This document shows, piece by piece, positions 10,304-21,945 of a stretch of DNA of 64,000 bases. Source of the DNA: Pyronema omphalodes (Eukaryota; Ascomycota; Pezizomycetes; Pezizales; Pyronemataceae); contig JAJJXM010000056.1 in assembly GCA_024516155.1 (NCBI GenBank), positions 1 to 64,000 of the forward strand, in the 5' to 3' direction. A program made the translations under genes and the position numbers. How positions within the stretch are numbered: position 1 is the first letter of the stretch; the number at the start of each line of letters is the position of its first letter. The notes beneath the pieces are model-generated. The model saw only the letters and a program-made list of their open reading frames with translations, was not told where the DNA came from and did not search any database.

Positions 10304-10808
10304 TTGTTTGTTTGTTTGTTCTCTCATGACTTGTTTGCAACCCGAAGGTTATGACAAGGGACAGATAAATACAAAAGAGAAGAAGAAAGAAATGTAAAAG
10401 CAAAAACCCAGTCTCCACCTCTACCAGTCTCCTCCTCTTGATCGTTGTGGTTGTGGGGTCTGTCGCCACTGTTACTACGGGGGTTTCTTGTCCAAGCGCG
10501 TCTGATGTTCCAAGTGCCCTGCTTGCACAGAGGCCGCCTCGCCGGGCTCCTCCCTTTCCTCCTCCCTTCCCCTCCCATTTTTAACCCTTTTTCCGCCTTT
10601 ATTTCCTCCACAAAGCAAAAAACAAAACCAAAGCAAAGTTAAACAGCCGCCGGGCCACCCGTGCCCCCACTCTCCTCTCCTCTCTCCCCTCCTCCGCCGG
10701 TGTCTCCTGACTCTTTGCCCTTCGAGACACCCGGGCCCGCCCTGCCCCTCTTCTCCTCCCCTCTCTCCCCTTCTCCTTCCTCCTTCCTCAGCCTTCTCGC
10801 TGCTCCCC
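10304..10808 (-). mobile_element. Element C fragment C2 (3' end, minus strand)
   Basis: Read on the minus strand, it begins within the Arg/Gly-rich end of the C ORF (GGAGCAGCGAGAAGGC) and runs through the stop and the 3' module to the CAAA tail at 10304, which abuts gypsy 2. It meets C3 head to head at 10808/10809. No target duplication could be found. Confidence 0.85.
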
Positions 10809-12044
10809 AAGGCTGCTGTGGACGCCCTGACGAAGAAAATCGACGAACAGCAACAAGTCATTTCGGCGCCCCCCTCACCGAACCTCACGGCCTCTTCCTC
10901 AGCGATGGAAGAGATGACTATGCAATTGTCCGTCGTCCAACATGACATTCAGGATGTCCTGGACGCTGTTCGCAACCCTCCTGGCAAGAGAAAGCGAAGG
11001 GGAAGCGACCAGAACACCGAACCCACCTCACCGACAAACAGAAGACCGGTGAACCACAAACCGAGAGCGGCATCACCGGTGCGAAGCCTGATGCACTCAA
11101 AACATGCGACTACCGCCGCCCAGGATAAGCTTGATGCCCTCCAGCCTACGTCCCCCCTACCTCTCCTCGCGATCACGGCAACCGATGCGACACCGGAACC
11201 TCACCCTGACAGTCCATCTGCTCAGGACACACCTCTACCCGACGCCCCAAGCACTGCCCCTGCTGAGACGAACGGATGGAAGACTGTGGAGGCGAAGGCT
11301 GCACAGAGGAAGAAGCAGAAAGCGAAGGAGACGACACCTACGGCAGCGCCACCCAGCAAGACCCCTACAACAAAGAATGGTGGACGGGGAAAGAACACCC
11401 ACCAACCCAGAACGACAACACCCTCTGCAAAGAAGACTTGGGCAGAAGTCGTCAAGAGCGGAGGCATCAACGTCCAGATTGTGCTTGGAAATGGCAATCT
11501 TGGACTGACAACACCACCGACAAGAAGGGGAGAGAGGCGAGGGGGAGCAGCGCGGAGGCTGAGGAAGAAGGAAGGAGAAGGGGAGAGAGGGGAGGAGAAG
11601 AGGGGCAGGGCGGGCCCGGGTGTCTCAAAGGGCAAAGAGTCAGGAGACACCGTCGGAGGAGGGGAGAGAGGAGAGGAGAGTGGGGGCACGGGGGGCCCGG
11701 CGGCTGTTTAACTTTGCTTTGGTTTTGTTTTTGCTTTGTGGAGGAAATACAGGAGGAAAAATGGTTAAAAATGGGAGGGGAAGGGAGGAGGAAAGGGAGG
11801 AGCCCGGCGAGGCGGCCTCTGTGCAAGCAGGGCACTTGGAACATCAGACGCGCTTGGACAAGAAACCCCCGTAGTATACAGTGGGGACAGACCCCACAAC
11901 CACAACGATCAAGAGGAGGAGACTGGTAGAGGTGGAGACTGGGTTTTTGCTTTTACATTTCTTTCTTCTTCTCTTTTGTATTTATCTGTCCCTTGTCATA
12001 ACCTTCGGGTTGCAAACAAGTAATGAGAGAACAAACAAACAAAC
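10809..12044 (+). mobile_element. Element C fragment C3 (5'-truncated, plus strand)
   Basis: It starts inside the coiled-coil part of the C ORF (AAGGCTGCTGTGG) and contains the open remainder of the ORF to the TAA at 11709-11711, about 297 codons. The 3' module and CAAA tail end at 12044. The first bases of C3 continue exactly from the place where the opposite-strand fragment C4 stops, with 6 bases (AAGGCT) present in both. This fits an inversion of the 3' part of a single minus-strand C copy rather than two independent insertions. Confidence 0.85.
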
Positions 12045-12411
12045 AGCCTTGAGAGCTGCTGTTTCTTTCTGTGTAGAGTTTTATGCTGCGCGCAGCTTCG
12101 TGTTTTCGCCGAGCAGAACGTTGAATTTCGTCATCATGACGTCGAATCTGTGGCGCATCTCATCGCTGTTGTTGCGTATGGTGTCATCGAGGGTATTGAA
12201 GCGTCGCTGTGTATCCCGGTGGATCTGTTGTATCCCCAGGAAGTTGGCTCCAGTGAGTCCGGCGTGATTGTTTTCAAACAGTTGATCTAGGGTGTCATAG
12301 TCGTCATCAACTGCGGCTGCCTCGTTAATTGCAGATACGAAGAAGCGACGGTAGGTTCTGAACCGGCTGTGTTCAGTTGTCGCCTGTTGCTGCTGTGTTA
12401 AAGCCGAAGGA
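12045..12411 (-). mobile_element. Element C fragment C4 (internal ORF piece, minus strand)
   Basis: The minus strand encodes the N-terminal/coiled-coil part of the C ORF (QATTEHSRFRTYRRFFVSAI, then FLGIQQIHRDTQRRFNTLDD and GENTKLRAA). It has neither a 5' UTR nor a 3' module. Left neighbour C3 is inverted. On the right it changes at 12411/12412 into D ORF2 sequence. Confidence 0.85.
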
Positions 12412-12688
12412 GCCCCGTCCCGCCTCCTGCACGTCATCAGCACCCTCTCCCCGTGGGTCCAACCAAACGCCGAAATCGAGGACACCTCCCAAAACATCCC
12501 CGACGACGACCTCGCCCCTACATTAACGATCGACATCTCCTCCTCCCCGAAGGCTGAAGCTGCCGACGACCACCTCCTCCTCCTCCACGCCCTTCGCCAA
12601 CGATCGGATACTATCCTACTGTACACGGACGGCTCTCAACTTGACGGCATAACAGTCGCAGGATACACCATCCCCCACGGGCTGCCAC
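12412..12688 (+). pseudogene. D0: fragment of a D-family ORF2 (before and into RNase H)
   Basis: This matches D4 ORF2 at about 27128-27405: SRLLHVISTLSPWVQPNAE through LYTDGSQLDGIT and the start of RNase H, ending at GYTIPHGLP. D1 inserted here at 12689. The region after the insertion point is not found on the far side of D1, so the other half of D0 has been lost. The codon after DGIT reads Val in place of Gly in D4 and D5. Confidence 0.85.
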
Positions 12689-13119
12689 ACCACACAGCAA
12701 CCGCTGACCCCCCCCTGCATTTGCGACAACAACAACAATTTCCCCGATTTTCGAATCGGCAATCGATTTCTTACCTCGGAATTACCCCGAATCTCGATTT
12801 TCGGAACCCAGCTACCGTTTACCGTTGAGATTCAGCGGAAAAACGCGATTCTGGGACCTCCGGGCCGGATTCCGGGCACTTTCATCAACGCCGCTCCACC
12901 ACCCGCCCCCCAATCATCAAACCGACCTTATTTTCGGTTTCGGCATACCGAAATCCCCCCCCCCCCAAATCCCCCCCCCCACCAGCAGCACTGGTTGTGG
13001 TGATCCCCCAAATTTCCCCCCCTCCGGACCCCTTTCCTCGCGAGAAATTTTCGTGCTCGCTTAGCAAGAGCCTCCTCACGTGACTCTTCGCCATCGCTTA
13101 CCTCACCACCGGTTAAGCG

Positions 13120-14830
13120 ATGGACGCTAACGCACCCATCCCCGCCACGCCCTTGCGTATGCAGGTACCCGAGAATATTTTTAGCCCCGACGAGCTTTCC
13201 CGAATCAACGCCCCGCACGCTGGCTCCTCCGCCATCGCGACCTCTAAGAAATCAACGACCGTCTCCGGAAAAGTCACCAAACCCCCCACCAAAAAATCCG
13301 CCTCTAGACTTGACCTCGACCTCCTCCGCAAAAATGTCACCCGACCGAAAACAAACACCCACGTGAACCTCGATGGGACCCCCGTCGAAACAATGCCGAC
13401 CGCCATGGACACTGACAGTTGCCCCGACACCGACTCCGAATCCGACTCTGACCTGAACCTCAACGACAGCCAGCACGCAATAACTGCTTCCGACGTCAAC
13501 CCCAACCCCCAGCCTCAGCCCGACAACGACCTCCTCTCAGCCATCGCCACCATGATTTCGAAAAACACCAACGATGCGCTCCGACCTATTGTCCATTCCA
13601 TCGACACCATCAACAAAAGACTCGACAAAATCACAAAACCCAGCCCGCCCCCCTCCGACACAGCCCCAACGTCAACCCCACCCCGAACAAACGACCACCG
13701 CCAACTCACCCCCCGACGACCTCCAATACTGGAAAGAACGATGCCGACTCCTGGAAAACGCCCTTCGCCACCACAACATCGCCATACCGACCTCCACCAC
13801 TACTCGCCGCCACAACCCCCCCACAACCACTCACCAGCCGTGGACCTCCGGCACAACCGTCGCTGACCTCTCCTTCCCCGCCCACGCCCCCAAAAGCAAC
13901 CCCCCCGCAAAACCGCACCCCCGACGCCAACGCACCCGCCCCCAGGAAATCATCCTGCCCTGCCCCAACCCTGCGGAAATCGACGTCAATACCAAAGCCC
14001 AACTGGGAAGGGCGATCAACGCTGCACTCACCCAGACACAGGCGCCGCCTCACATGGCTGTCGCCACGATCAGACAAGCCACATCAGGAAACCTCATCGT
14101 GACCATGACAGACGGCACCACTGAATCCGAGCTGACTGAGAACCTAGGGACCATACACACAGCGACGCGACAGGTCAACACCTCCATCGCCGCACCCCGC
14201 CTGAACGAGCGATGGTATAAGCTCGCAGTTCATGGAATCCCCACGAGCCAATACCCCGACTCCCCCGACGGAATGCGCCTCCTCCAGGAGGAGATCGAAC
14301 GCAGCAACGGACCTGTCACCCTGGCGCAACCCCCCCGATATATGACGACCGCGGAGAAACGTGTGGGCAAGGAAGCGTCCAGTGTGGTTATTGCGGTACG
14401 TACCGCCGGAGAGCTCGCACTCCTGAAGCGCAAACGAGTCATGGTACTCTTCGAGCCCCGAAGAGTCACCGAGTACCACTCTGCCCGACGGACCGACCAG
14501 TGTCGGCGCTGCTTGCTCTTTGGCCACCACCACACCAACTGCACTGGACCGCAAGGCCCCACCTGCGGCATCTGCGGCCAGAACCACCCCACGGACGACC
14601 ACGCCCGCAACGACTGCCCCCAAAGCAAAGGTAAGAGCTGTGAGCACACTAGATACCATTGCAAAAACTGCGCGGACGCCAACCTCCCCGACCTCGACCA
14701 CCCAGGCTTCAGCAAACAATGCCCCGTACGCATCCGCATATTCAAAGAAGCCTGGACAGCGTTACAAAACCCCGCCGCCGCCCCACCCAACCCAGCCGAC
14801 AGAGACACTGAGATAAACGCCCATGTCTAG
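13120..14830 (+). pseudogene. D1 ORF1 (Gag-like), one frameshift
   Basis: It starts MDANAPIPATPLRMQVPENI. An extra C in the run at 13648-13653 (six versus five in D4/D5) shifts the frame. The rest continues in the next frame to AHV-stop at 14830. Conserved blocks are ERWYKLAVHGIPTSQYPDSP, RYMTTAEKRVGKEASSVVIA and CCHC clusters (CRRCLLFGHHHTNC, CGICGQNHPTDDHA). Total length without the shift would be about 570 codons, as in D2. Role as in A1 ORF1: RNA coating during retrotransposition. It overlaps the ORF2 start by 8 bases. Confidence 0.88.
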
Positions 14831-15376
14831 CTACAACAGACTGGCAGCAACCATACGGATCGTCTCCCACAACGTGAACCCACAACGAACAGCACTCGAT
14901 GCGCTGCTGAATAGCGCACACAACACAGCCGACATAATCCTAATACAAGAAATTCACATTACCGACATAACATACGCCACCACACACCCATCGTTCACAC
15001 TGGTCTTGCCACCGCGTGGGGATAGAACCACCAACAGAACAGCCGCCTATGTGACCAGGACAAACCCATACCTCAGGGTTTCTCAGCGCACCGATATATG
15101 CGCGGATCCTGACCTCCAGGTCCTTGAGGTAGGCACCGACTTAATTCCTTCTTTCTTTCTTCTTAATATGTACAACGAAAAACACCCCGAAAGCAATATT
15201 TATACCATCCCGAGAGCCCTCACCCCCCTCCCCCTCCCCCGCAGGTGCATCATGACAGGTGACCTCAACGCTCACCATGCCCTGTGGAACTCCTCCACAC
15301 ATTCCCCCATCCGCGCCACCGAAATAGTTAACCTCATCGAACAACGAGACTGGACCCTCGTGTCCGTCCCTGACAT
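14823..15376 (+). pseudogene. D1 ORF2, endonuclease fragment
   Basis: This encodes the first about 185 residues of ORF2: IRIVSHNVN, the catalytic-Glu block ILIQEIHI, DLQVLEVGTDLIPSFFLLNM, and GDLNAHHALWNS. It ends at SVPDI, where the 5' end of D2 replaces it. The SDH block, RT and RNase H are missing. A 312-base stretch of the same frame recurs at 28984-29295, together with the following junction. Confidence 0.88.
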
Positions 15377-15523
15377 TGACAACACCACACAGCAACCGCT
15401 GACCCCCCCCTGCATTTGCGACAACAACAACAATTTCCCCGATTTTCGAATCGGCAATCGATTTCTTACCTCGGAATTACCCCGAATCTCGATTTTCGGA
15501 ACCCAGCTACCGTTTACCGTTGA

Positions 15524-17528
15524 TGTTTGTTTGTTTGTTCTCTCATTACTTGTTTGCAACCCGAAGGTTATGACAAGGGACAGATAAATACAAAAGAGAA
15601 GAAGAAAGAAATGTAAAAGCAAAAACCCAGTCTCCACCTCTACCAGTCTCCTCCTCTTGATCGTTGTGGTTGTGGGGTCTGTCCCCACTGTATACTACGG
15701 GGGTTTCTTGTCCAAGCGCGTCTGATGTTCCAAGTGCCCTGCTTGCACAGAGGCCGCCTCGCCGGGCTCCTCCCTTTCCTCCTCCCTTCCCCTCCCATTT
15801 TTAACCATTTTTCCTCCTGTATTTCCTCCACAAAGCAAAAACAAAACCAAAGCAAAGTTAAACAGCCGCCGGGCCCCCCGTGCCCCCACTCTCCTCTCCT
15901 CTCTCCCCTCCTCCGCCGGTGTCTCCTGACTCTTTGCCCTTTGAGACACCCGGGCCCGCCCTGCCCCTCTTCTCCTCCCCTCTCTCCCCTTCTCCTTCCT
16001 TCTTCCTCAGCCTCCGCGCTGCTCCCCCTCGCCTCTCTCCCCTTCTTGTCGGTGGTGTTGTCAGTCCAAGATTGCCATTCCCAAGCACAATCTGGACGTT
16101 GATGCCTCCGCTCTTGACGACTTCTGCCCAAGTCTTCTTTGCAGAGGGTGTTGTCGTTCTGGGTTGGTGGGTGTTCTTTCCCCGGCCACCATTCTTTGTT
16201 GTAGGGGTCTTGCTGGGTGGCGCTGCCGTAGGTGTCGTCTCCTTCGCTTTCTGCTTCTTCCTCTGTGTAGCCTTCGCCTCCACAGTCTTCCATCCGTTCG
16301 TCTCAGTGGGGGCAGTGCTTGGGGCGTCCGGTAGAGGTGTGTCCTGAGCAGATGAACTGTCAGGGTGAGGTTCCGGTGTCGCATCGGTTGATGTGATTGC
16401 GAGGAGAGGTAGGGGGGACATAGGCTTGAGGGCATCAAGCTTGTCCTGGGCGGCGGTAGTCGCATGTTTCGAGTGCATCAGGCTTCGCACCGGTGATGCC
16501 GCTCTCGGTTTGTGGTTCACCGGTCTTCTGTTTGTCGGTGAGGTGGGTTCGGTGTTCTGGTCACTTCCCCTTCGCTTTCTCTTGCCAGGAGGGTTGCGAA
16601 CAGCGTCCAGGACATCCTGAATGTCATGTTGGACGACGGACAGTTGCATAGTCATCTCTTCCATCGCTGAGGAAGAGGCCGTAAGGTTCGGTGAGGGGGG
16701 GCCGAAATGACTTGTTGCTGTTCGTCGATTTTCTTCGTCAGGGCGTCCACAGCAGCCTTGAGAGCTGCTGTTTCTTTCTGTGTAGAGTTGGGTGCTGCGC
16801 GCAGCTTCGTGTTTTCGTCCAGCAGAATGCTGAATTTCGACATCATGACGTCGAATCTGTGGTGCATCTCATCGCTGTTGTCGCATATGGTGTCCTCGAG
16901 GGTATTGAAGCGTCGCTGTGTATCCTGGTGGATCTGTTGTATCCCCAGGAAGTTGGCTCCAGTGAGTTCGGCGGAGTTGTCTATGAACAGTTGATCTAGG
17001 GTGGCATAGTCGTCATCAACTGCAACTGCCTCGTTAATTGCAGATACGAAGCAGCGACGGTAGGCTCTGAACCGGCTGTGTTCAGTTGTCGCTTGTTGCG
17101 GGTGTGTTGAAGCCGAAGGAACTGGTGATCCTGCCAAGACCACGCTCTGGAAGGGTTTTCCAGGGAAGTTTCCATCAACTTCATCAACTTTTCCTTCTCT
17201 TCCATCAAAAGTAGGATTGGATCCATCATGAGGAAGGTCGGCTAGAACATTGTACGCGTTTTCGGACCGTTTCGATCGTCGGGCGTTGTTCTGTCGTTGT
17301 TTTGGCGACATTTCGTGAGGTGGGGTAAGCCAAAACTCGTGAAAACTCTGATTTTGCGACAAAAGTCAACAAAAACAACGTAGAATTCCCTGAAAATCCA
17401 GAGAATAACGTAACAGAGTGCTGCGAATCCGAATCCGATGAGAAAACCGGGGGTTTCGGTGCTCGTTGTTGAGAATGCAGGGGGGGGGTCGCCGTTGCCG
17501 TGTGGTGTTCGCTGGTGATCGTTGGGCC
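15524..17528 (-). mobile_element. Element C, full-length copy C5
   Basis: The 3' tail is at 15524. The 5' motif ACCACACGGCAACGGCG starts at 17506 on the minus strand, and 22 further bases (17507-17528) lie between it and the flank. The flanks show a 14-base duplication CCGTTTACCGTTGA (15510-15523 and 17529-17542), so this is a genuine retrotransposition event into the D2 5' UTR. It contains one ORF and no endonuclease, RT or RNase H sequence. Length is about 2 kb. Confidence 0.92.
15858..17311 (-). pseudogene. C5 ORF1-like protein, one frameshift
   Basis: The ATG at 17311 gives MSPKQRQNNARRSKRSENAY. The frame covers the coiled-coil block and the variant ending KIDEQQQVISAPP, then is lost near 16700-16710, where one base of the G/C tract is missing. 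The remainder (SAMEEMTMQLSVVQ onward, KKTWAEVVKSGG, RGG-rich end) is open to the stop at 15858. See copy C9 for the intact version. Confidence 0.87.
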
Positions 17529-17836
17529 CCGTTTACCGTTGAGATTCAGCGGAAAAACGCGATTCTGGGACCTCCGGGCCGAATTCCGGGCACTTTCATC
17601 AACGCCGCTCCACCACCCGCCCCCCCAATCATCAAACCGACCTTATTTTCGGTTTCGGCATACCAAAATCCCCCCCCCCCCCCAAACCCCCCCCCCCACC
17701 AGCAGCACTGGTTGTGGTGATACCCCAATTTTCCCCCCCTCCGGACCCCTTTCCTCGCGAGAAATTTTCGTGCTCGCTTAGCAAGAGCCTCCTCACGTGA
17801 CTCTTCGCCATCGCTTACCATACCACCGGTTAAGCG

Positions 17837-19547
17837 ATGGACGCTAACGCACCCATCCCCGCCACGCCCTCGCGTATGCAGGTACCCGAGCATATTTTTA
17901 GCCCCGACGAGCTTTCCCGAATCAACGCCCCGCACGCTGGCTCCTCCGCCATCGCGACCTCTAAGAAACCAACGACCGTCTCCGGAAAAGTCACCAAACC
18001 CCCCACCAAAAAATCCGCCTCTAGACGTGACCTCGACCTCCTCCGCAAAAATGTCACCCGACCGAAAACAAACACCCATGTGAACCTCGATGGGACCCCC
18101 GTCGAAACAATGCCGACCGCCATGGACACTGACAGTTGCCCCGACACCGACTCCGAATCCGACTCTGACCTAAACCTCAACGACAGCCAGCACGCAATAA
18201 CCGCTTCCGACGTCAACCCCGACCCCCAGCCTCAGCCCGACAACAACCTTCTCTCAGCCATCGCCACTATGATTTCGAAAAACACCAACGACGCGCTCCG
18301 ACCTATTGTCCATTCCATCGACACCATCAACAAAAGACTCGACAAAATCACAAAACCCAGCCCGCCCCCCCCGACACAGCCCCAACGTCAACCCCACCCC
18401 GAACAAACGGCCACCGCCAACTCACCCCCCGACGACCTCCAATACTGGAAAGAACGATGCCGACTCCTGGAAAACGCCCTTCGCCACCACAACATCGCCA
18501 TACCGACCTCCACCACTACTCGCCGCCACAACCCCCCCACGACCACTCACCAGCCGTGGACCTCCGGCACAACCGTCGCTGACCTCTCCTTCCCCGCCCA
18601 CGCCCCCAAAAGCAACCCCCCCGCAAAACCGCACCCCCGACGCCAACGCACCCCCCCCCAGTCCATCATGATACCCATCCCACACCCTGCGGAAATCGAC
18701 GTCAATACAAAAGCCCAACTGGGAAGGGCGATCAACGCTGCACTCACCCAGACGCAGGCGCCGCCTCACATGGCTGTCGCCACGATCAGACAAGCCCAAT
18801 CAGGAAACCTCATCGTGACCATGACAGACGGCACCACTGAATCCGAGCTGACTGAGAACCTAGGGACCATACACACAGCGACGCGACAGGTCAACACCTC
18901 CATCGCCGCACCCCGCCTGAACGAGCGATGGTATAAGCTCGCCGTTCATGGAATCCCCACGAGCCAATACCCCGACTCCCCCGACGGAATGCGCCTCCTC
19001 CAGGAGGAGATCGAACGCAGCAACGGACCTGTCACCCTGGCGCAACCCCCCCGATATATGACGACCGCGGAGAAACGTGTGGGCAAGGAAGCGTCCAGTG
19101 TGGTTATTGCGGTACGTACCGCCGGAGAGCTCGCACTCCTGAAGCGCAAACGAGTCATGGTACTCTTCGAGCCCCGAAGAGTCACCGAGTACCACTCTGC
19201 CCGACGGACCGACCAGTGTCGGCGCTGCTTGCTCTTTGGCCACCACCACACCAACTGCACTGGACCGCAAGGCCCCACCTGCGGCATCTGCGGCCAGAAC
19301 CACCCCACGGACGACCACGCCTGCAACGACTGCCCCCAAAGCAAAGGTAAGAGCTGTGAGCACACTAGATACCATTGCAAAAACTGCGCGGACGCCAACC
19401 TCCCCGACCTCGACCACCCAGGCTTCAGCAAACAATGCCCCGTACGCATCCGCATATTCAAAGAAGCCTGGACAGCGTTACAAAACCCCGCCGCCGCCCC
19501 CACCCAACCCAGCCGACAGAGACACTGAGATAAACGCCCATGTCTAG
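17837..19547 (+). pseudogene. D2 ORF1 (Gag-like), nearly intact
   Basis: Open from MDANAPIPATPSRMQVPEHI for 563 codons. This includes the acidic DTDSCPDTDSESDSDLNLND block, the basic Pro-rich middle, ERWYKLAVHGIPTSQYP and the CCHC knuckles starting at about residue 461 (CRRCLLFGHHHTNC). One extra C near 19500 shifts the last about 10 codons, so the frame ends at 19528 rather than at the family stop (19547). Function is RNA binding as in other LINE ORF1 proteins; the shift lies after all knuckles. Confidence 0.88.
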
Positions 19548-19796
19548 CTACAACAGACTGGCAGCAACCATACGGATCGTCTCCCACAACGTGAACCCAC
19601 AACGAACAGCACTCGATGCGCTGCTGAATAGCGCACACAACACAGCCGACATAATCCTAATACAAGAAATTCACATTACCGACATAACATACGCCACCAC
19701 ACACCCATCGTTCACACTGGTCTTGCCACCGCGTGGGGATAGAACCACCAACAGAACAGCCGCCTATGTGACCAGGACAAACCCATACCTCAGGGT
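19540..19796 (+). pseudogene. D2 ORF2, first 85 codons
   Basis: MSSYNRLAATIRIVSHNVNP through NRTAAYVTRTNPYLRV, the start of the APE-like endonuclease. It is cut at the same base (after CCATACCTCAGGGT) as D3 ORF2 and as the D4 insertion point. This is the mark of a tandem duplication rather than a separate insertion. Confidence 0.85.
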
Positions 19797-20231
19797 ACAC
19801 CACACAGCAACCGCTGACCCCCCCCCTGCATTTGCGACGACAACAACAATTTCCCCGATTTTCGAATCGGCAATCGATTTCTTACCTCGGAATTACCCCG
19901 AATCTCGATTTTCGGAACCCAGCTACCGTTTACCGTTGAGATTCAGCGGAAAAAACGCGATTCTGGGACCTCCGGGCCGGATTCCGGGCACTTTCATCAA
20001 CGCCGCTCCACCACCCGCCCCCCAATCATCAAACCGACCTTATTTTCGGTTTCGGCATACCGAAATCCCCCCCCCCCCCAAATCCCCCCCCCACCAGCAG
20101 CACTGGTTGTGGTGATCCCCCAAATTTTCCCCCCTCCGGACCCCTTTCCTCGCGAGAAATTTTCGTGCTCGCTTAGCAAGAGCCTCCTCACGTGACTCTT
20201 CGCCATCGCTTACCATACCACCGGTTAAGCG

Positions 20232-21945
20232 ATGGACGCTAACGCACCCATCCCCGCCACGCCCTCGCGTATGCAGGTACCCGAGCATATTTTTAGCCCC
20301 GACGAGCTTTCCCGAATCAACGCCCCGCACGCTGGCTCCTCCGCCATCGCGACCTCTAAGAAACCAACGACCGTCTCCGGAAAAGTCACCAAACCCCCCA
20401 CCAAAAAATCCGCCTCTAGACGTGACCTCGACCTCCTCCGCAAAAATGTCACCCGACCGAAAACAAACACCCATGTGAACCTCGATGGGACCCCCGTCGA
20501 AACAATGCCGACCGCCATGGACACTGACAGTTGCCCCGACACCGACTCCGAATCCGACTCTGACCTAAACCTCAACGACAGCCAGCACGCAATAACCGCT
20601 TCCGACGTCAACCCCGACCCCCAGCCTCAGCCCGACAACAACCTTCTCTCAGCCATCGCCACTATGATTTCGAAAAACACCAACGACGCGCTCCGACCTA
20701 TTGTCCATTCCATCGACACCATCAACAAAAGACTCGACAAAATCACAAAACCCAGCCCGCCCCCCCCCGACACAGCCCCAACGTCAACCCCACCCCGAAC
20801 AAACGGCCACCGCCAACTCACCCCGCTACGACCTCCAATACTGGAAAGAACGATGCCGACTCCTGGAAAACGCCCTTCGCCACCACAACATCGCCATACC
20901 GACCTCCACCACTACTCGCCGCCACAACCCCCCCACGACCACTCACCAGCCGTGGACCTCCGGCACAACCGTCGCTGACCTCTCCTTCCCCGCCCACGCC
21001 CCCAAAAGCAACCCCCCCGCAAAACCGCACCCCCGACGCCAACGCACCCCCCCCCCCAGTCCATCATGATACCCATCCCACACCCTGCGGAAATCGACGT
21101 CAATACAAAAGCCCAACTGGGAAGGGCGATCAACGCTGCACTCACCCAGACGCAGGCGCCGCCTCACATGGCTGTCGCCACGATCAGACAAGCCCAATCA
21201 GGAAACCTCATCGTGACCATGACAGACGGCACCACTGAATCCGAGCTGACTGAGAACCTAGGGACCATACACACAGCGACGCGACAGGTCAACACCTCCA
21301 TCGCCGCACCCCGCCTGAACGAGCGATGGTATAAGCTCGCCGTTCATGGAATCCCCACGAGCCAATACCCCGACTCCCCCGACGGAATGCGCCTCCTCCA
21401 GGAGGAGATCGAACGCAGCAACGGACCTGTCACCCTGGCGCAACCCCCCCCGATATATGACGACCGCGGAGAGACGTGTGGGCAAGGAAGCGTCCAGTGT
21501 GGTTATTGCGGTACGTACCGCCGGAGAGCTCGCACTCCTGAAGCGCAAACGAGTCATGGTACTCTTCGAGCCCCGAAGAGTCACCGAGTACCACTCTGCC
21601 CGACGGACCGACCAGTGTCGGCGCTGCTTGCTCTTTGGCCACCACCACACCAACTGCACTGGACCGCAAGGCCCCACCTGCGGCATCTGCGGCCAGAACC
21701 ACCCCACGGACGACCACGCCTGCAACGACTGCCCCCAAAGCAAAGGTAAGAGCTGTGAGCACACTAGATACCATTGCAAAAACTGCGCGGACGCCAACCT
21801 CCCCGACCTCGACCACCCAGGCTTCAGCAAACAATGCCCCGTACGCATCCGCATATTCAAAGAAGCCTGGACAGCGTTACAAAACCCCGCCGCCGCCCCA
21901 CCCAACCCAGCCGACAGAGACACTGAGATAAACGCCCATGTCTAG
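20232..21945 (+). pseudogene. D3 ORF1, several frameshifts
   Basis: Same protein as D2 ORF1. An extra C at 20760-20768 shifts the frame; further shifts occur near 21055 (C-run) and 21450 (C-run CAACCCCCCCC), so the protein is split over frames starting at 20232, 20701, 21066 and 21346. The knuckle region is intact in the last piece, ending AHV-stop at 21945. All damage is at C-runs. Either this is slippage or these are sequencing errors in homopolymers. Confidence 0.85.

Larger units (their letters stand above)
12689..15376 (+). mobile_element. LINE family D, copy D1 (5' end to endonuclease)
   Basis: The 5' end ACCACACAGCAACCGC begins at 12689, followed by a C-run, TGCATTTGCG and CAACAACAAC. 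The 5' UTR is about 430 bases and contains two long C-runs (12957-12980). ORF1, and an ORF2 cut at 15376, follow. The cut is the D2 5' end, preceded by seven extra bases. No 3' part of D1 is adjacent. Confidence 0.88.
15384..19796 (+). mobile_element. LINE family D, copy D2 (5'UTR split by C5)
   Basis: The 5' end is at 15384. The first 140 bases (15384-15523) are separated from the rest (from 17529) by the minus-strand element C5, which duplicated CCGTTTACCGTTGA. After C5 the 5' UTR resumes, ORF1 follows at 17837, and ORF2 is cut at 19796 after the CCATACCTCAGGGT block, where D3 begins. D2 and D3 are nearly identical, including ORF1 variants QVPEHIFSPDEL and SIMIPIPHPAE. Confidence 0.87.

Noticed and set aside
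10304..12044. Twin priming as the cause of the C2/C3 head-to-head pair
   Set aside because: Both pieces carry the 3' tail and outward orientation. Twin priming inverts the 5' part, which should not contain the tail.
12025..12044. CAAA repeats as independent microsatellites
   Set aside because: They occur only at LINE/C 3' ends directly after the hairpin, so they are element tails.
18860..19435. Long minus-strand frames recurring in all D copies (for example 191 codons)
   Set aside because: They are the antisense of the ORF1 knuckle region. They recur only because the DNA is repeated; there is no start context, domain or conservation of their own.
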